Source of the DNA: Streptomyces caelestis
GTDB taxonomy: Bacteria; Actinomycetota; Actinomycetes; Streptomycetales; Streptomycetaceae
DNA length: 8,228 nucleotides
Direction: 5' to 3'
Assembly: GCF_001279005.1 (NCBI RefSeq)
Contig: NZ_LGCN01000272.1
Span: 1-8,228 of the forward strand
The translations under genes and the position numbers were made by a program. Positions 1-7,072 of the stretch are shown here, piece by piece. The notes beneath the pieces are model-generated. The model ran no database searches and was not told the DNA's origin. It saw only the letters and a list, made by a program, of their open reading frames with translations. Numbering within the stretch: the first letter of the stretch is position 1; each line of letters begins with the position of its first letter.

Positions 1-349
1 CGGTGCGAGGGGCGGTGCTGGGTTCTGGTCATGACCTTGTGCATGGGACCCCGTTCGACGGGCCCGGAGCGGCCGGGGAGCCGTACCGGGCGGTAACTCC
101 GTGGTTGGGGATCTTGTACGGGGCGGTGCGGTGCGGTGGCAAGGAGGCGGAGAGCGGGCCGGGAGGGCGGTGAGATTCACTTATCAGGGTGATCCGGAAG
201 GCCTCGGCCCCGTGCTCACGCGGGCGTGCCGGGTGAATTCCGGGACGGAGGTGGACGCCTCGGGGGGTGTGGGCGGGGACCCGATGGGGGACGCCCGGCA
301 CGTATCCTGAAGGCCCTTCCGGAGCCCCGATGACACGAAAGCAGCCGAT
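1..349. other. Region without a supportable gene
   Basis: I see no convincing gene here. A + strand frame at 101-310 has no Shine-Dalgarno sequence and an unnatural composition. On the - strand an ATG at 44-42 opens a frame of about 14 codons that runs off the left edge; it could be the start of a divergent gene, but so short a stretch cannot be judged. The least G+C-rich part, about 170-195, contains alternating GTGA and TCAC tetramers and is a possible control region. A -10-like TATCCT lies at 303-308, upstream of the gene at 350. Confidence 0.5.
303..308 (+). promoter_or_regulatory. Possible -10 element for the DUF6912 gene
   Basis: TATCCT fits the actinobacterial -10 pattern TANNNT and would put a transcript start near 315, about 35 nt before the ATG at 350. 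No good -35 is visible 17-19 bp upstream, so this is a weak motif-only call. Confidence 0.25.
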
Positions 350-856
350 ATGCGCGTCTACGTCCCCCTGACCCTTCCCGGGCTCGCCGAGGCGTACAGG
401 ACGGGTGTGCTGGGCGACGGGCCGTTCCTCGCGTACGCCGTGACGCCCGCGCTGCGCGAGTGGTACCTCTCCGACGACGTCGAGGAGCTGGAGTACGCCG
501 CGCTCGGCCGTGCCGCGCTGGCCTCCCTGCGGCTGCTGGCGGCGGACGCCGCGGCGCCGCGGCGCCGGGTTGTGGTAGCCGTGGACGTGTCCGACGACGC
601 CGCCTCGGCCGACCCCGACCGGGGCCTCGACCCGGCCGCCCTCGGCGAGGTGCGGGTCGCCGGCGCCGTACGGCTGACCGAGGCGGCCGCGGTGCACGTG
701 GACGCGGCGGACGCGGAGGCGGACGTGACGGCCGCCGCCGACGCGCTGCCCGCGGCGGACGGCGGGGACGACGACGCGCAGTTCACGGTGGACGGCGCGG
801 AGGACCACGAGCTGCTGTGGTACGCCACCCAGGAGATCCCCCACCTGCTCGGCTGA
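350..856 (+). CDS. DUF6912 family protein, function unknown
   Basis: A 168-residue soluble, acidic protein with no signal peptide or membrane segment. From memory, its ends resemble the actinobacterial family DUF6912: an N-terminus starting MRVYVPLTLPGL and a C-terminus with HELLWYATQEIPHLL. The function of that family is not known to me. The middle (about residues 75-150) is Ala/Asp-rich and low in complexity, probably a variable part between the conserved ends. The ATG at 350 is chosen because it begins directly with the conserved MRVYVP segment; there is no strong Shine-Dalgarno before it, only a weak GAAAG. The gene ends 46 bp before the preferred start of the HAD gene, same strand, so the two could share a transcript. 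Codon use is typical of a native high-G+C gene, with no in-frame TTA, CTA or TCA codon. That it is a real gene is well supported; the family name is moderately sure. Confidence 0.85.
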   Translation: MRVYVPLTLPGLAEAYRTGVLGDGPFLAYAVTPALREWYLSDDVEELEYAALGRAALASLRLLAADAAAPRRRVVVAVDVSDDAASADPDRGLDPAALGEVRVAGAVRLTEAAAVHVDAADAEADVTAAADALPAADGGDDDAQFTVDGAEDHELLWYATQEIPHLLG

Positions 857-889
857 CCCGCGGCCCTCCCGGATGTCAGTGCGGGCGGG

Positions 890-895
890 TACGTT
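890..895 (+). promoter_or_regulatory. Possible -10 element giving a leaderless HAD mRNA
   Basis: TACGTT fits TANNNT and ends 7 nt before the ATG at 903, the spacing expected when transcription starts at the A of the start codon. No Shine-Dalgarno precedes the ATG, which agrees with leaderless translation, common in Streptomyces. A clear -35 is missing, so the call rests on the hexamer and its spacing. Confidence 0.4.
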
Positions 896-902
896 TTCGG
901 GC

Positions 903-1571
903 ATGGGGACGCACACGGACGCGCACATCGTCTGGGACTGGAACGGCACGCTGTTCCACGACGTCGACGCGGTCATCGGGGCGACGAACGCGGCCTTCGC
1001 CGAGCTGGGCCTGGAACCGCTCACGCTGGAGCGGTACCGGGAGCTGTACTGCGTGCCGGTGCCGAAGTTCTACGAACGGCTGTTGGGGCGGCTGCCCAGC
1101 CGGGCCGAGTGGGAGCTGATGGACGCCACCTTCCACCGCCACTACACGGAGCACCACGTGCGGTGCGGGCTCGCCGAGGGAGCGGTGGAGCTGCTGGCGG
1201 GGTGGGGGTCGGCCGGCCGCAGTCAGTCCATCCTCAGCCTGTACGGGCACGAGGACCTGGTCCCCCTGGTGCGGGGCTTCGGCATCGAGGCGCACTTCAT
1301 ACGGGTCGACGGGCGGACCGGCCCCTCCGGGGGCGGCAAGGCCGAGCACATGGTGCGCCACCTGCGCGCGCTGACCGGGATCGACCCGGCGCGCACGGTG
1401 GTGATCGGCGACGCGGCCGACGACGCGCTGGCCGCACTGCACGTGGGAGCGCGCGCCGTCCTGTACACCGGCGGCTCCCACGGCCGCGCCAGCCTGGAGG
1501 CGGTGGGCGTCCCGGTGGTGGACACCCTGGGGGAAGCCGTGGCGGAGGCGGAGCGCCTGGCGGCTTCCTGA
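903..1571 (+). CDS. HAD-superfamily hydrolase (phosphatase-like)
   Basis: A 222-residue cytoplasmic protein of the haloacid dehalogenase superfamily, whose members mostly hydrolyse phosphate esters through an aspartyl-phosphate. All four motifs are visible, numbering from the ATG at 903: motif I WDWNGTL with nucleophile D12; motif II probably S112 in SILSLYG; motif III probably K146 in GGGKAEH; motif IV GDAADD, D170 to D174, for Mg2+ binding. Residues about 20-95 form the helical cap of the phosphoglycolate phosphatase-like type. The usual second Asp of motif I (DxD) is Asn14 here; DxN variants occur in other WDWNGTL proteins, so this may define a subfamily rather than a defect. An ATG at 873 is also in frame (232 residues), but its ten extra residues look unrelated to the fold and neither start has a Shine-Dalgarno; 903 is preferred because it leads almost directly into motif I. 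Substrate is unknown. Confidence 0.9.
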   Translation: MGTHTDAHIVWDWNGTLFHDVDAVIGATNAAFAELGLEPLTLERYRELYCVPVPKFYERLLGRLPSRAEWELMDATFHRHYTEHHVRCGLAEGAVELLAGWGSAGRSQSILSLYGHEDLVPLVRGFGIEAHFIRVDGRTGPSGGGKAEHMVRHLRALTGIDPARTVVIGDAADDALAALHVGARAVLYTGGSHGRASLEAVGVPVVDTLGEAVAEAERLAAS

Positions 1572-1630
1572 AGCGCGCGCACTGTGCAGAACGTCAAAGT
1601 TCGGGGCCTGGTTTTGTACACATACGGCTC

Positions 1631-1661
1631 ATGACGGGGGACCTGTAGGGGGCGATAGCCT
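1631..1661 (+). promoter_or_regulatory. Candidate housekeeping-type promoter
   Basis: ATGACG (1631-1636) differs from TTGACN at one position, and TAGCCT (1656-1661) fits TANNNT, with 19 bp between. A transcript would begin near 1668, giving gdh a leader of about 340 nt, or starting right at the GTG at 1669. Such matches are not rare by chance. Confidence 0.25.
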
Positions 1662-1900
1662 TGGTGGCGTGATCAGCGCGATAGCTCGCGGGGGCCCCGG
1701 TGTCCCTGCTGTGCGCCCGGGCCGCACGGACGACATCCGTGACCGGGTGGCGGTCGCTGGTCTTCGCGGGCGGCGCGGGGCCAAGAGGGCACCCGGGACG
1801 CGGCGCACCCCCGGGGAACAGGTGGGGCCGAGAGCGGCGTCACACCCGTCGGGCACGCCGAGTTCGGCCGAGAAGCCCCCGCTCCTCCCCCCTCACGGCA

Positions 1901-1906
1901 TAGCGT
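1901..1906 (+). promoter_or_regulatory. Possible -10 element nearer to gdh
   Basis: TAGCGT fits TANNNT and would give a start near 1913 and a leader of about 95 nt. No -35 match is present at the right distance. It lies next to the inverted repeat at 1908-1936, which would then cover the transcript start. Confidence 0.2.
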
Positions 1907-1907
1907 C

Positions 1908-1936
1908 GGTACAGACCGGACACCCCGTGTCGTACC
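1908..1936. repeat. Interrupted inverted repeat in the gdh leader or operator region
   Basis: The outer arms GGTAC (1908-1912) and GTACC (1932-1936) flank inner arms GACAC (1919-1923) and GTGTC (1927-1931) around a CCC loop. A 6-base bulge (1913-1918) lies only on the left side. Ten base pairs in total are possible. It could be a repressor or activator site or an RNA hairpin at the 5' end of the leader; the sequence does not decide between these. Confidence 0.35.
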
Positions 1937-1993
1937 ACCGCACCACGAGGCCGGAGACCGTACTTCCTTCTACGTCACGCAACGGCGCGCGAC

Positions 1994-1998
1994 AGGAG
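1994..1998 (+). promoter_or_regulatory. Ribosome binding site of gdh
   Basis: AGGAG lies 10 nt before the ATG at 2009, with a second purine block AGAGGA at 2001-2006. No in-frame ATG or GTG occurs for at least 15 codons upstream, so this site fixes the gdh start. Confidence 0.7.
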
Positions 1999-2008
1999 CC
2001 AGAGGACC

Positions 2009-5000
2009 ATGCAGACCAAGCTGGACGAAGCCAAGGCCGAGCTGCTCGAAAGGGCGGCACGGGTAGCTGAGAACAGCCCGGCCGGGGGGAAACTGCCGAC
2101 TGGGACGACGGACAAGGGCATGCCCGACCGGGACACCGTGCTCGAGTTCCTCCAGCGCTACTACCTGCACACCGCCCCGGAGGACCTGACCGACCGTGAC
2201 CCGGTCGACATCTTCGGAGCCGCCTACTCGCACTACCGGCTCGCCGAGAGCCGCCCCCAGGGCACGGCCAACGTCCGCGTCCACACCCCGACCGTCGAGG
2301 AGAACGGCTGGACCTGCAGCCACTCCGTCGTCGAGGTGGTCACCGACGACATGCCCTTCCTGGTCGACTCCGTCACCAACGAGCTGACCCGCCAGGGCCG
2401 CGGCATCCACGTCGTCATCCACCCGCAGTTCGTGGTCCGCCGGGACGTCACCGGCAAGCTGATCGAGGTGCTCACCACCCCGGCCGGCGGCGACCTCCCG
2501 CAGGACGCCCACGACCTCCCGCACGACGCGCACGTCGAGTCCTGGATCCACGTGGAGATCGACCGCGAGACCGACCGCGGCGACCTCAAGCAGATCACCA
2601 CCGACCTGCTGCGGATCCTCTCCGACGTCCGCGAGGCCGTCGAGGACTGGGGCAAGATGCGCCAGGCCGCGACCGCGCTGGCCGAGGCGCTGCCCGGCGA
2701 GCCCGTGCCCGCCGACCTGCCCGCGCCGCAGGTCGAGGAGGCCCGCGAGCTGCTGCGCTGGCTCGCCGACGACCACTTCACCTTCCTCGGCTACCGCGAG
2801 TACCAGCTCCGCGAGGACGACTCGCTGGCCGCCGTCCCCGGCACCGGACTCGGCATACTGCGCTCGGACCCGCACCACGCCTCCGACGAGGGCCACCCGG
2901 TCAGCCCGTCCTTCGGGCGGCTGCCCGCCGACGCCCGCGCCAAGGCGCGCGAGCACAAGGTGCTGGTGCTGACCAAGGCCAACAGCCGGGCCACCGTGCA
3001 CCGGCCCTCGTACCTGGACTACATCGGCGTCAAGAAGTTCGACGCGGACGGCAACGTCGTCGGCGAGCGGCGCTTCCTCGGACTGTTCTCGTCCGCCGCC
3101 TACACCGAGTCCGTGCGCCGGGTGCCGGTGATCCGGCGCAAGGTCGAGGAGGTCCTGGAGCGCGCCGGTTTCTCGCCGCACAGCCACGACGGGCGCGACC
3201 TGCTCCAGATCCTGGAGACCTACCCGCGCGACGAGCTGTTCCAGACCCCGGCCGCCGAGCTCCAGTCCATCGTGACCTCGGTGCTCTACCTCCAGGAGCG
3301 CCGCCGGCTCCGGCTCTACCTGCGCCAGGACGAGTACGGGCGCTACTACTCCGCCCTCGTCTACCTGCCGCGCGACCGCTACACCACCGGTGTGCGCCTG
3401 CGGATCATCGACATCCTCAAGGAGGAGCTCGGCGGCATCAGCGTCGACTTCACCGCCTGGAACACCGAGTCGGTCCTCTCCCGGCTGCACTTCGTGGTCC
3501 GCGTCCCGCAGGGCACCGAACTGCCCGAGCTGTCCGACGCCGACAAGGAGCGCATCGAGGCCCGGCTCGTCGAGGCCGCCCGCTCCTGGGCCGACGGCTT
3601 CGCCGAGGCGCTGAACGCCGAGTTCGGCGAGGAACGCGCCGCCGAGCTGCTGCGCCGCTACGCGGGCGCCTTCACCGAGGGCTACAAGGCCGACCACCCC
3701 CCGCGCGGCGCCGTCGCCGACCTGGCGCGTCTCGAGGAGCTCGGCGAGGAGCGGGACTTCGCGCTCAGCCTGTACGAACCGGTGGGCGCGGGCGCCGAGG
3801 AGCGCCGCTTCAAGATCTACCGCAAGGGGGAGGCCGTCTCCCTGTCCGCGGTGCTGCCGGTGCTCCAGCGGCTCGGCGTCGAGGTCGTCGACGAGCGGCC
3901 GTACGAGCTGCGGTGCGCCGACCGCAGCGTGGCCTGGATCTACGACTTCGGCCTGCGGATGCCCGGGGGCGCCGACCGCCTCGGCGACGACGCCCGCGAG
4001 CGGTTCCAGGACGCCTTCGCCGCGGCCTGGACCGGCAAGGCGGAGAACGACGGCTTCAACGCCCTCGTGCTCAGCGCCGGACTGACCTGGCGGCAGGCCG
4101 TGGTGCTGCGGGCGTACGCCAAGTACCTGCGCCAGGCGGGCTCCACCTTCAGCCAGGACTACATGGAGGACACCCTCCGCCACAACGTCCACACCACCCG
4201 GCTGCTCGTCTCCCTGTTCGAGGCGCGGATGTCGCCGGACCGGCAGCGCGCCGGGTACGAGCTGGTGGACGCGCTGCTCGAGGAGGTCGACGCCGCCCTC
4301 GACCAGGTCGCCTCGCTGGACGAGGACCGCATCCTGCGCTCCTTCCTCACGGTCATCAAGGCGACGCTGCGCACCAACTTCTTCCAGGAGGCGAGCGGCG
4401 GCGCGCCGCACGACTACGTCTCCATGAAGTTCGACCCGCAGGCCATCCCGGACCTCCCGGCGCCGCGCCCGGCGTTCGAGATCTGGGTGTACTCGCCGCG
4501 CGTCGAGGGCGTGCACCTGCGCTTCGGCAAGGTCGCGCGCGGCGGTCTGCGCTGGTCGGACCGCCGGGAGGACTTCCGTACGGAGATCCTCGGCCTGGTC
4601 AAGGCGCAGATGGTGAAGAACACCGTCATCGTGCCGGTGGGCGCCAAGGGCGGCTTCGTCGCCAAGCAGCTGCCCGACCCGAACGCCGACCGCGACGCCT
4701 GGATGGCGGAGGGCATCGCCAGCTACCGGACGTTCATCTCGGCGCTGCTCGACATCACCGACAACATGGTGGCCGGCGAGGTCGTGCACCCGACGGACGT
4801 GGTCCGGCACGACGAGGACGACACCTACCTCGTGGTCGCCGCGGACAAGGGCACCGCGAAGTTCTCCGACATCGCCAACGAGGTCGCCGAGTCGTACAAC
4901 TTCTGGCTCGGCGACGCCTTCGCCTCCGGCGGCAGCGCGGGCTACGACCACAAGGGCATGGGCATCACCGCCCGCGGCGCCTGGGAGTCCGTGAAGCGGC

Positions 5001-6949
5001 ACTTCCGGGAGCTGGGCGTGGACACCCAGTCCCAGGACTTCACGGTCGTCGGCATCGGCGACATGTCCGGCGACGTGTTCGGCAACGGCATGCTGCTCAG
5101 CGAGCACATCCGCCTGGTCGCCGCCTTCGACCACCGGCACATCTTCATCGACCCGAACCCGGACGCGGCCGTCTCCTACGCCGAGCGCCGCCGTCTGTTC
5201 GAGCTGCCGCGCAGCTCCTGGGAGGACTACGACACCGAACTGCTGTCGGCCGGCGGCGGGATCTTCCCGCGCAGCGCCAAGTCCATCCCGCTCAACTCGC
5301 AGATCCGCGAGGCCCTCGGCATCGAGCCCGGCGTCACCAAGATGACCCCGGCCGACCTGATGAAGACGATCCTGACCGCGCCGGTGGACCTGCTGTGGAA
5401 CGGCGGCATCGGCACGTACGTCAAGGCCTCCGCCGAGTCCAACGCCGACGTCGGCGACAAGGGCAACGACGCCATCCGCGTCGACGGCAAGGACCTGCGG
5501 GTCTCCGTCGTCGGCGAGGGCGGCAACCTGGGCATGACCCAGCTCGGCCGGATCGAGTTCGCCCTGCACGGCGGCCGGCTCAACACCGACGCGATCGACA
5601 ACAGCGCGGGCGTGGACACCTCCGACCACGAGGTGAACATCAAGATCCTGCTCAACGGTCTCGTCAAGGACGGCGACATGACCGTCAAGCAGCGCAACAA
5701 GCTGCTGGCGGAGATGACCGACGAGGTCGGCCGGCTGGTGCTGCGCAACAACTACGCGCAGAACACCGCCATCGCCAACGCGCTGGCGCAGTCCAAGGAC
5801 ATGGTCCACGCCCAGCAGCGGTTCCTGAAGCACCTGGTGCGCGAGGGCCTGCTGGACCGGGCCCTGGAGTTCCTGCCCACCGACCGCCAGATCCGCGAGC
5901 GGCTCGCGTCCGGGCAGGGCCTGACCGGGCCGGAGACGGCCGTGCTGCTGGCGTACACGAAGATCACGGTCGCCGAGGAGCTGCTGCTGACCTCGCTGCC
6001 CGACGACCCGTACCTGAAGGTGCTGCTGCACGCGTACTTCCCGACGGCGCTGCGCGAGCAGTTCCCCGACCGGATCGACACCCACCCGCTGCGCCGTGAG
6101 ATCACCACGACGGTGCTGGTCAACGACACGGTCAACACGGGCGGTACGACGTACCTGCACCGGATGCGCGAGGAGACCGGCGCGTCGCTGGAGGAGATCG
6201 TCCGGGCGCAGACCGCGGCCCGCGCGATCTTCCGCTCCTCGGTGGTGTGGGACGGGGTCGAGGCGCTCGACAACACGGTCGACGCGGACGTCCAGACCCG
6301 CATCCGGCTGCACTCGCGCCGACTGGTGGAGCGCGGCACGCGGTGGCTGCTCAACAACCGGCCGCAGCCGCTGGAGCTGGCGGAGACGGTGGAGTTCTTC
6401 GCCGAGCGGGTCGAGCAGGTCTGGGCGCAGCTGCCGAAGCTGCTGCGCGGCGCGGACCTGGACTGGTACCAGCGGATCTACGACGAGCTGAGCGGCGCCG
6501 GGGTCCCGGACGAGCTGGCCACCCGGGTCGCCGGGTTCTCCTCCGCCTTCCCGACGCTCGACATCGTGTCGGTGGCCGACCGGACGGGCAAGGATCCGCT
6601 GGACGTCGCCGAGGTGTACTACGACCTCGGGGACCGGCTGCGCATCACCCAGCTGATGGACCGCATCATCGAGCTGCCGCGCGCCGACCGCTGGCAGTCC
6701 ATGGCCCGCGCGGCGATCCGCGAGGACCTGTACGCGGCGCACGCGGCGGTGGCCGCGGACGTGCTGGCGGTGGGCAACGGCTCGTCGACGCCGCAGCAGC
6801 GCTTCGAGCTGTGGGAGCGGAAGAACGCGGCGCTGCTGGGCCGGGCCCGCACCACGCTGGAGGAGATCCACGGCTCCGACACGTTCGATCTCGCCAACCT
6901 GTCGGTGGCGATGCGGACGATGCGGACGCTGCTGCGGTCGCACGCGTAG
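2009..6949 (+). CDS. gdh: NAD-specific glutamate dehydrogenase, large (180 kDa) type
   Basis: Cytoplasmic enzyme catalysing L-glutamate + NAD+ + water to 2-oxoglutarate, ammonium and NADH, mainly catabolic. The 1646 residues match the family of about 1650 residues described from S. clavuligerus. An N-terminal regulatory part of about 700 residues carries ACT-like segments (roughly 30-200, 430-510 and 595-660). The catalytic core follows: ARGGLRWSDRR (843-853), lysines 865 and 870 in VKAQMVKN, and GAKGG with Lys880, which by analogy with small GDHs are substrate-binding and catalytic lysines. GGSAGYDHKGMGIT lies at 974-987. The Rossmann GxGxxxG is GIGDMSG (1015-1021), followed by LWNGGIGT (1129-1136) and GEGGNLG (1169-1175). 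A helical C-terminal domain runs from about 1220. No frameshift or internal stop is seen. There are no in-frame TTA, CTA or TCA codons, so translation does not need the rare bldA tRNA. Residues 162-175 are a tandem heptad, DLPQDAH then DLPHDAH. The gene lies alone between a long gap and a strong terminator. Identity is secure; domain borders are approximate. Confidence 0.97.
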   Translation: MQTKLDEAKAELLERAARVAENSPAGGKLPTGTTDKGMPDRDTVLEFLQRYYLHTAPEDLTDRDPVDIFGAAYSHYRLAESRPQGTANVRVHTPTVEENGWTCSHSVVEVVTDDMPFLVDSVTNELTRQGRGIHVVIHPQFVVRRDVTGKLIEVLTTPAGGDLPQDAHDLPHDAHVESWIHVEIDRETDRGDLKQITTDLLRILSDVREAVEDWGKMRQAATALAEALPGEPVPADLPAPQVEEARELLRWLADDHFTFLGYREYQLREDDSLAAVPGTGLGILRSDPHHASDEGHPVSPSFGRLPADARAKAREHKVLVLTKANSRATVHRPSYLDYIGVKKFDADGNVVGERRFLGLFSSAAYTESVRRVPVIRRKVEEVLERAGFSPHSHDGRDLLQILETYPRDELFQTPAAELQSIVTSVLYLQERRRLRLYLRQDEYGRYYSALVYLPRDRYTTGVRLRIIDILKEELGGISVDFTAWNTESVLSRLHFVVRVPQGTELPELSDADKERIEARLVEAARSWADGFAEALNAEFGEERAAELLRRYAGAFTEGYKADHPPRGAVADLARLEELGEERDFALSLYEPVGAGAEERRFKIYRKGEAVSLSAVLPVLQRLGVEVVDERPYELRCADRSVAWIYDFGLRMPGGADRLGDDARERFQDAFAAAWTGKAENDGFNALVLSAGLTWRQAVVLRAYAKYLRQAGSTFSQDYMEDTLRHNVHTTRLLVSLFEARMSPDRQRAGYELVDALLEEVDAALDQVASLDEDRILRSFLTVIKATLRTNFFQEASGGAPHDYVSMKFDPQAIPDLPAPRPAFEIWVYSPRVEGVHLRFGKVARGGLRWSDRREDFRTEILGLVKAQMVKNTVIVPVGAKGGFVAKQLPDPNADRDAWMAEGIASYRTFISALLDITDNMVAGEVVHPTDVVRHDEDDTYLVVAADKGTAKFSDIANEVAESYNFWLGDAFASGGSAGYDHKGMGITARGAWESVKRHFRELGVDTQSQDFTVVGIGDMSGDVFGNGMLLSEHIRLVAAFDHRHIFIDPNPDAAVSYAERRRLFELPRSSWEDYDTELLSAGGGIFPRSAKSIPLNSQIREALGIEPGVTKMTPADLMKTILTAPVDLLWNGGIGTYVKASAESNADVGDKGNDAIRVDGKDLRVSVVGEGGNLGMTQLGRIEFALHGGRLNTDAIDNSAGVDTSDHEVNIKILLNGLVKDGDMTVKQRNKLLAEMTDEVGRLVLRNNYAQNTAIANALAQSKDMVHAQQRFLKHLVREGLLDRALEFLPTDRQIRERLASGQGLTGPETAVLLAYTKITVAEELLLTSLPDDPYLKVLLHAYFPTALREQFPDRIDTHPLRREITTTVLVNDTVNTGGTTYLHRMREETGASLEEIVRAQTAARAIFRSSVVWDGVEALDNTVDADVQTRIRLHSRRLVERGTRWLLNNRPQPLELAETVEFFAERVEQVWAQLPKLLRGADLDWYQRIYDELSGAGVPDELATRVAGFSSAFPTLDIVSVADRTGKDPLDVAEVYYDLGDRLRITQLMDRIIELPRADRWQSMARAAIREDLYAAHAAVAADVLAVGNGSSTPQQRFELWERKNAALLGRARTTLEEIHGSDTFDLANLSVAMRTMRTLLRSHA
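2492..2533 (+). repeat. Tandem 21-bp duplication inside gdh
   Basis: Two adjacent 21-base units (2492-2512 and 2513-2533) differ at two positions and encode DLPQDAH and DLPHDAH. They fall in a probable loop of the first ACT-like segment, before the conserved VESWIHVEID stretch, so a length change there could be tolerated. Confidence 0.7.
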
Positions 6950-6960
6950 GCAGGTGGACG

Positions 6961-6998
6961 CGGGGGCGCCCCGGGCCGTCGGGCCCGGGGCGCCCCCG
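6961..6998. terminator. Strong G+C hairpin terminator after gdh
   Basis: A perfect 17-bp inverted repeat, CGGGGGCGCCCCGGGCC at 6961-6977 with its complement at 6982-6998, closes on a 4-base loop (GTCG), beginning 11 nt after the gdh stop. Only a weak T-containing tail follows, as is usual for Streptomyces terminators. The stem is symmetrical, so it may act on both strands. Each arm also contains the palindrome GGGGCGCCCC. Confidence 0.85.
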
Positions 6999-7072
6999 TG
7001 CCGTTGTGGTGCCTTGGGTGGGTATGGGCGTGGATGCGGTGCGGGCCCGCCGTTTCGGGCAATGGCTCCTGT

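Larger units (their letters stand above)
1572..2008. other. 437-base intergenic region upstream of gdh
   Basis: This gap separates the HAD gene from gdh. A reading frame at 1669-2070 starts with GTG and overlaps gdh by 62 bases in another frame; it has no Shine-Dalgarno, uses codons unlike the neighbours (ATA, AGA, GCT, TCT) and yields a basic, Pro/Arg/Gly-rich product, so I treat it as non-coding. No clear terminator follows the HAD gene. The region holds two weak promoter candidates (1631-1661 and 1901-1906), an interrupted inverted repeat (1908-1936) and the gdh ribosome binding site. Its length suggests a long leader or a control region for gdh. Confidence 0.6.

Noticed and set aside
50..72. 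CCCGTTCGACGGG as a possible tRNA T-arm
   Set aside because: The loop and stem lengths do not fit a T-arm and no acceptor, D or anticodon arms can be built around it.
101..310. A 69-codon + strand frame before the DUF6912 gene
   Set aside because: No ribosome binding site, no known motif and unremarkable composition; cannot be told from chance.
29..1024. A 331-codon - strand frame across the DUF6912 gene
   Set aside because: It is codon-aligned antisense to the DUF6912 gene and low in complexity, with no start signal.
1669..2070. A 133-codon frame starting GTG in the gdh upstream gap
   Set aside because: No Shine-Dalgarno, atypical codons, a 62-base overlap with gdh and no recognisable domain. 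Only the -10-like hexamer just before it keeps it of interest.
3913..6099. A 728-codon + strand frame inside gdh
   Set aside because: It is Arg/Gly/Pro-rich, shifted relative to gdh, and has no ribosome binding site; a typical high-G+C shadow.
7041..7050. GCGGGCCCGC palindrome before the membrane gene
   Set aside because: A 10-base palindrome without a spacer is expected often at this G+C and has no second copy nearby.
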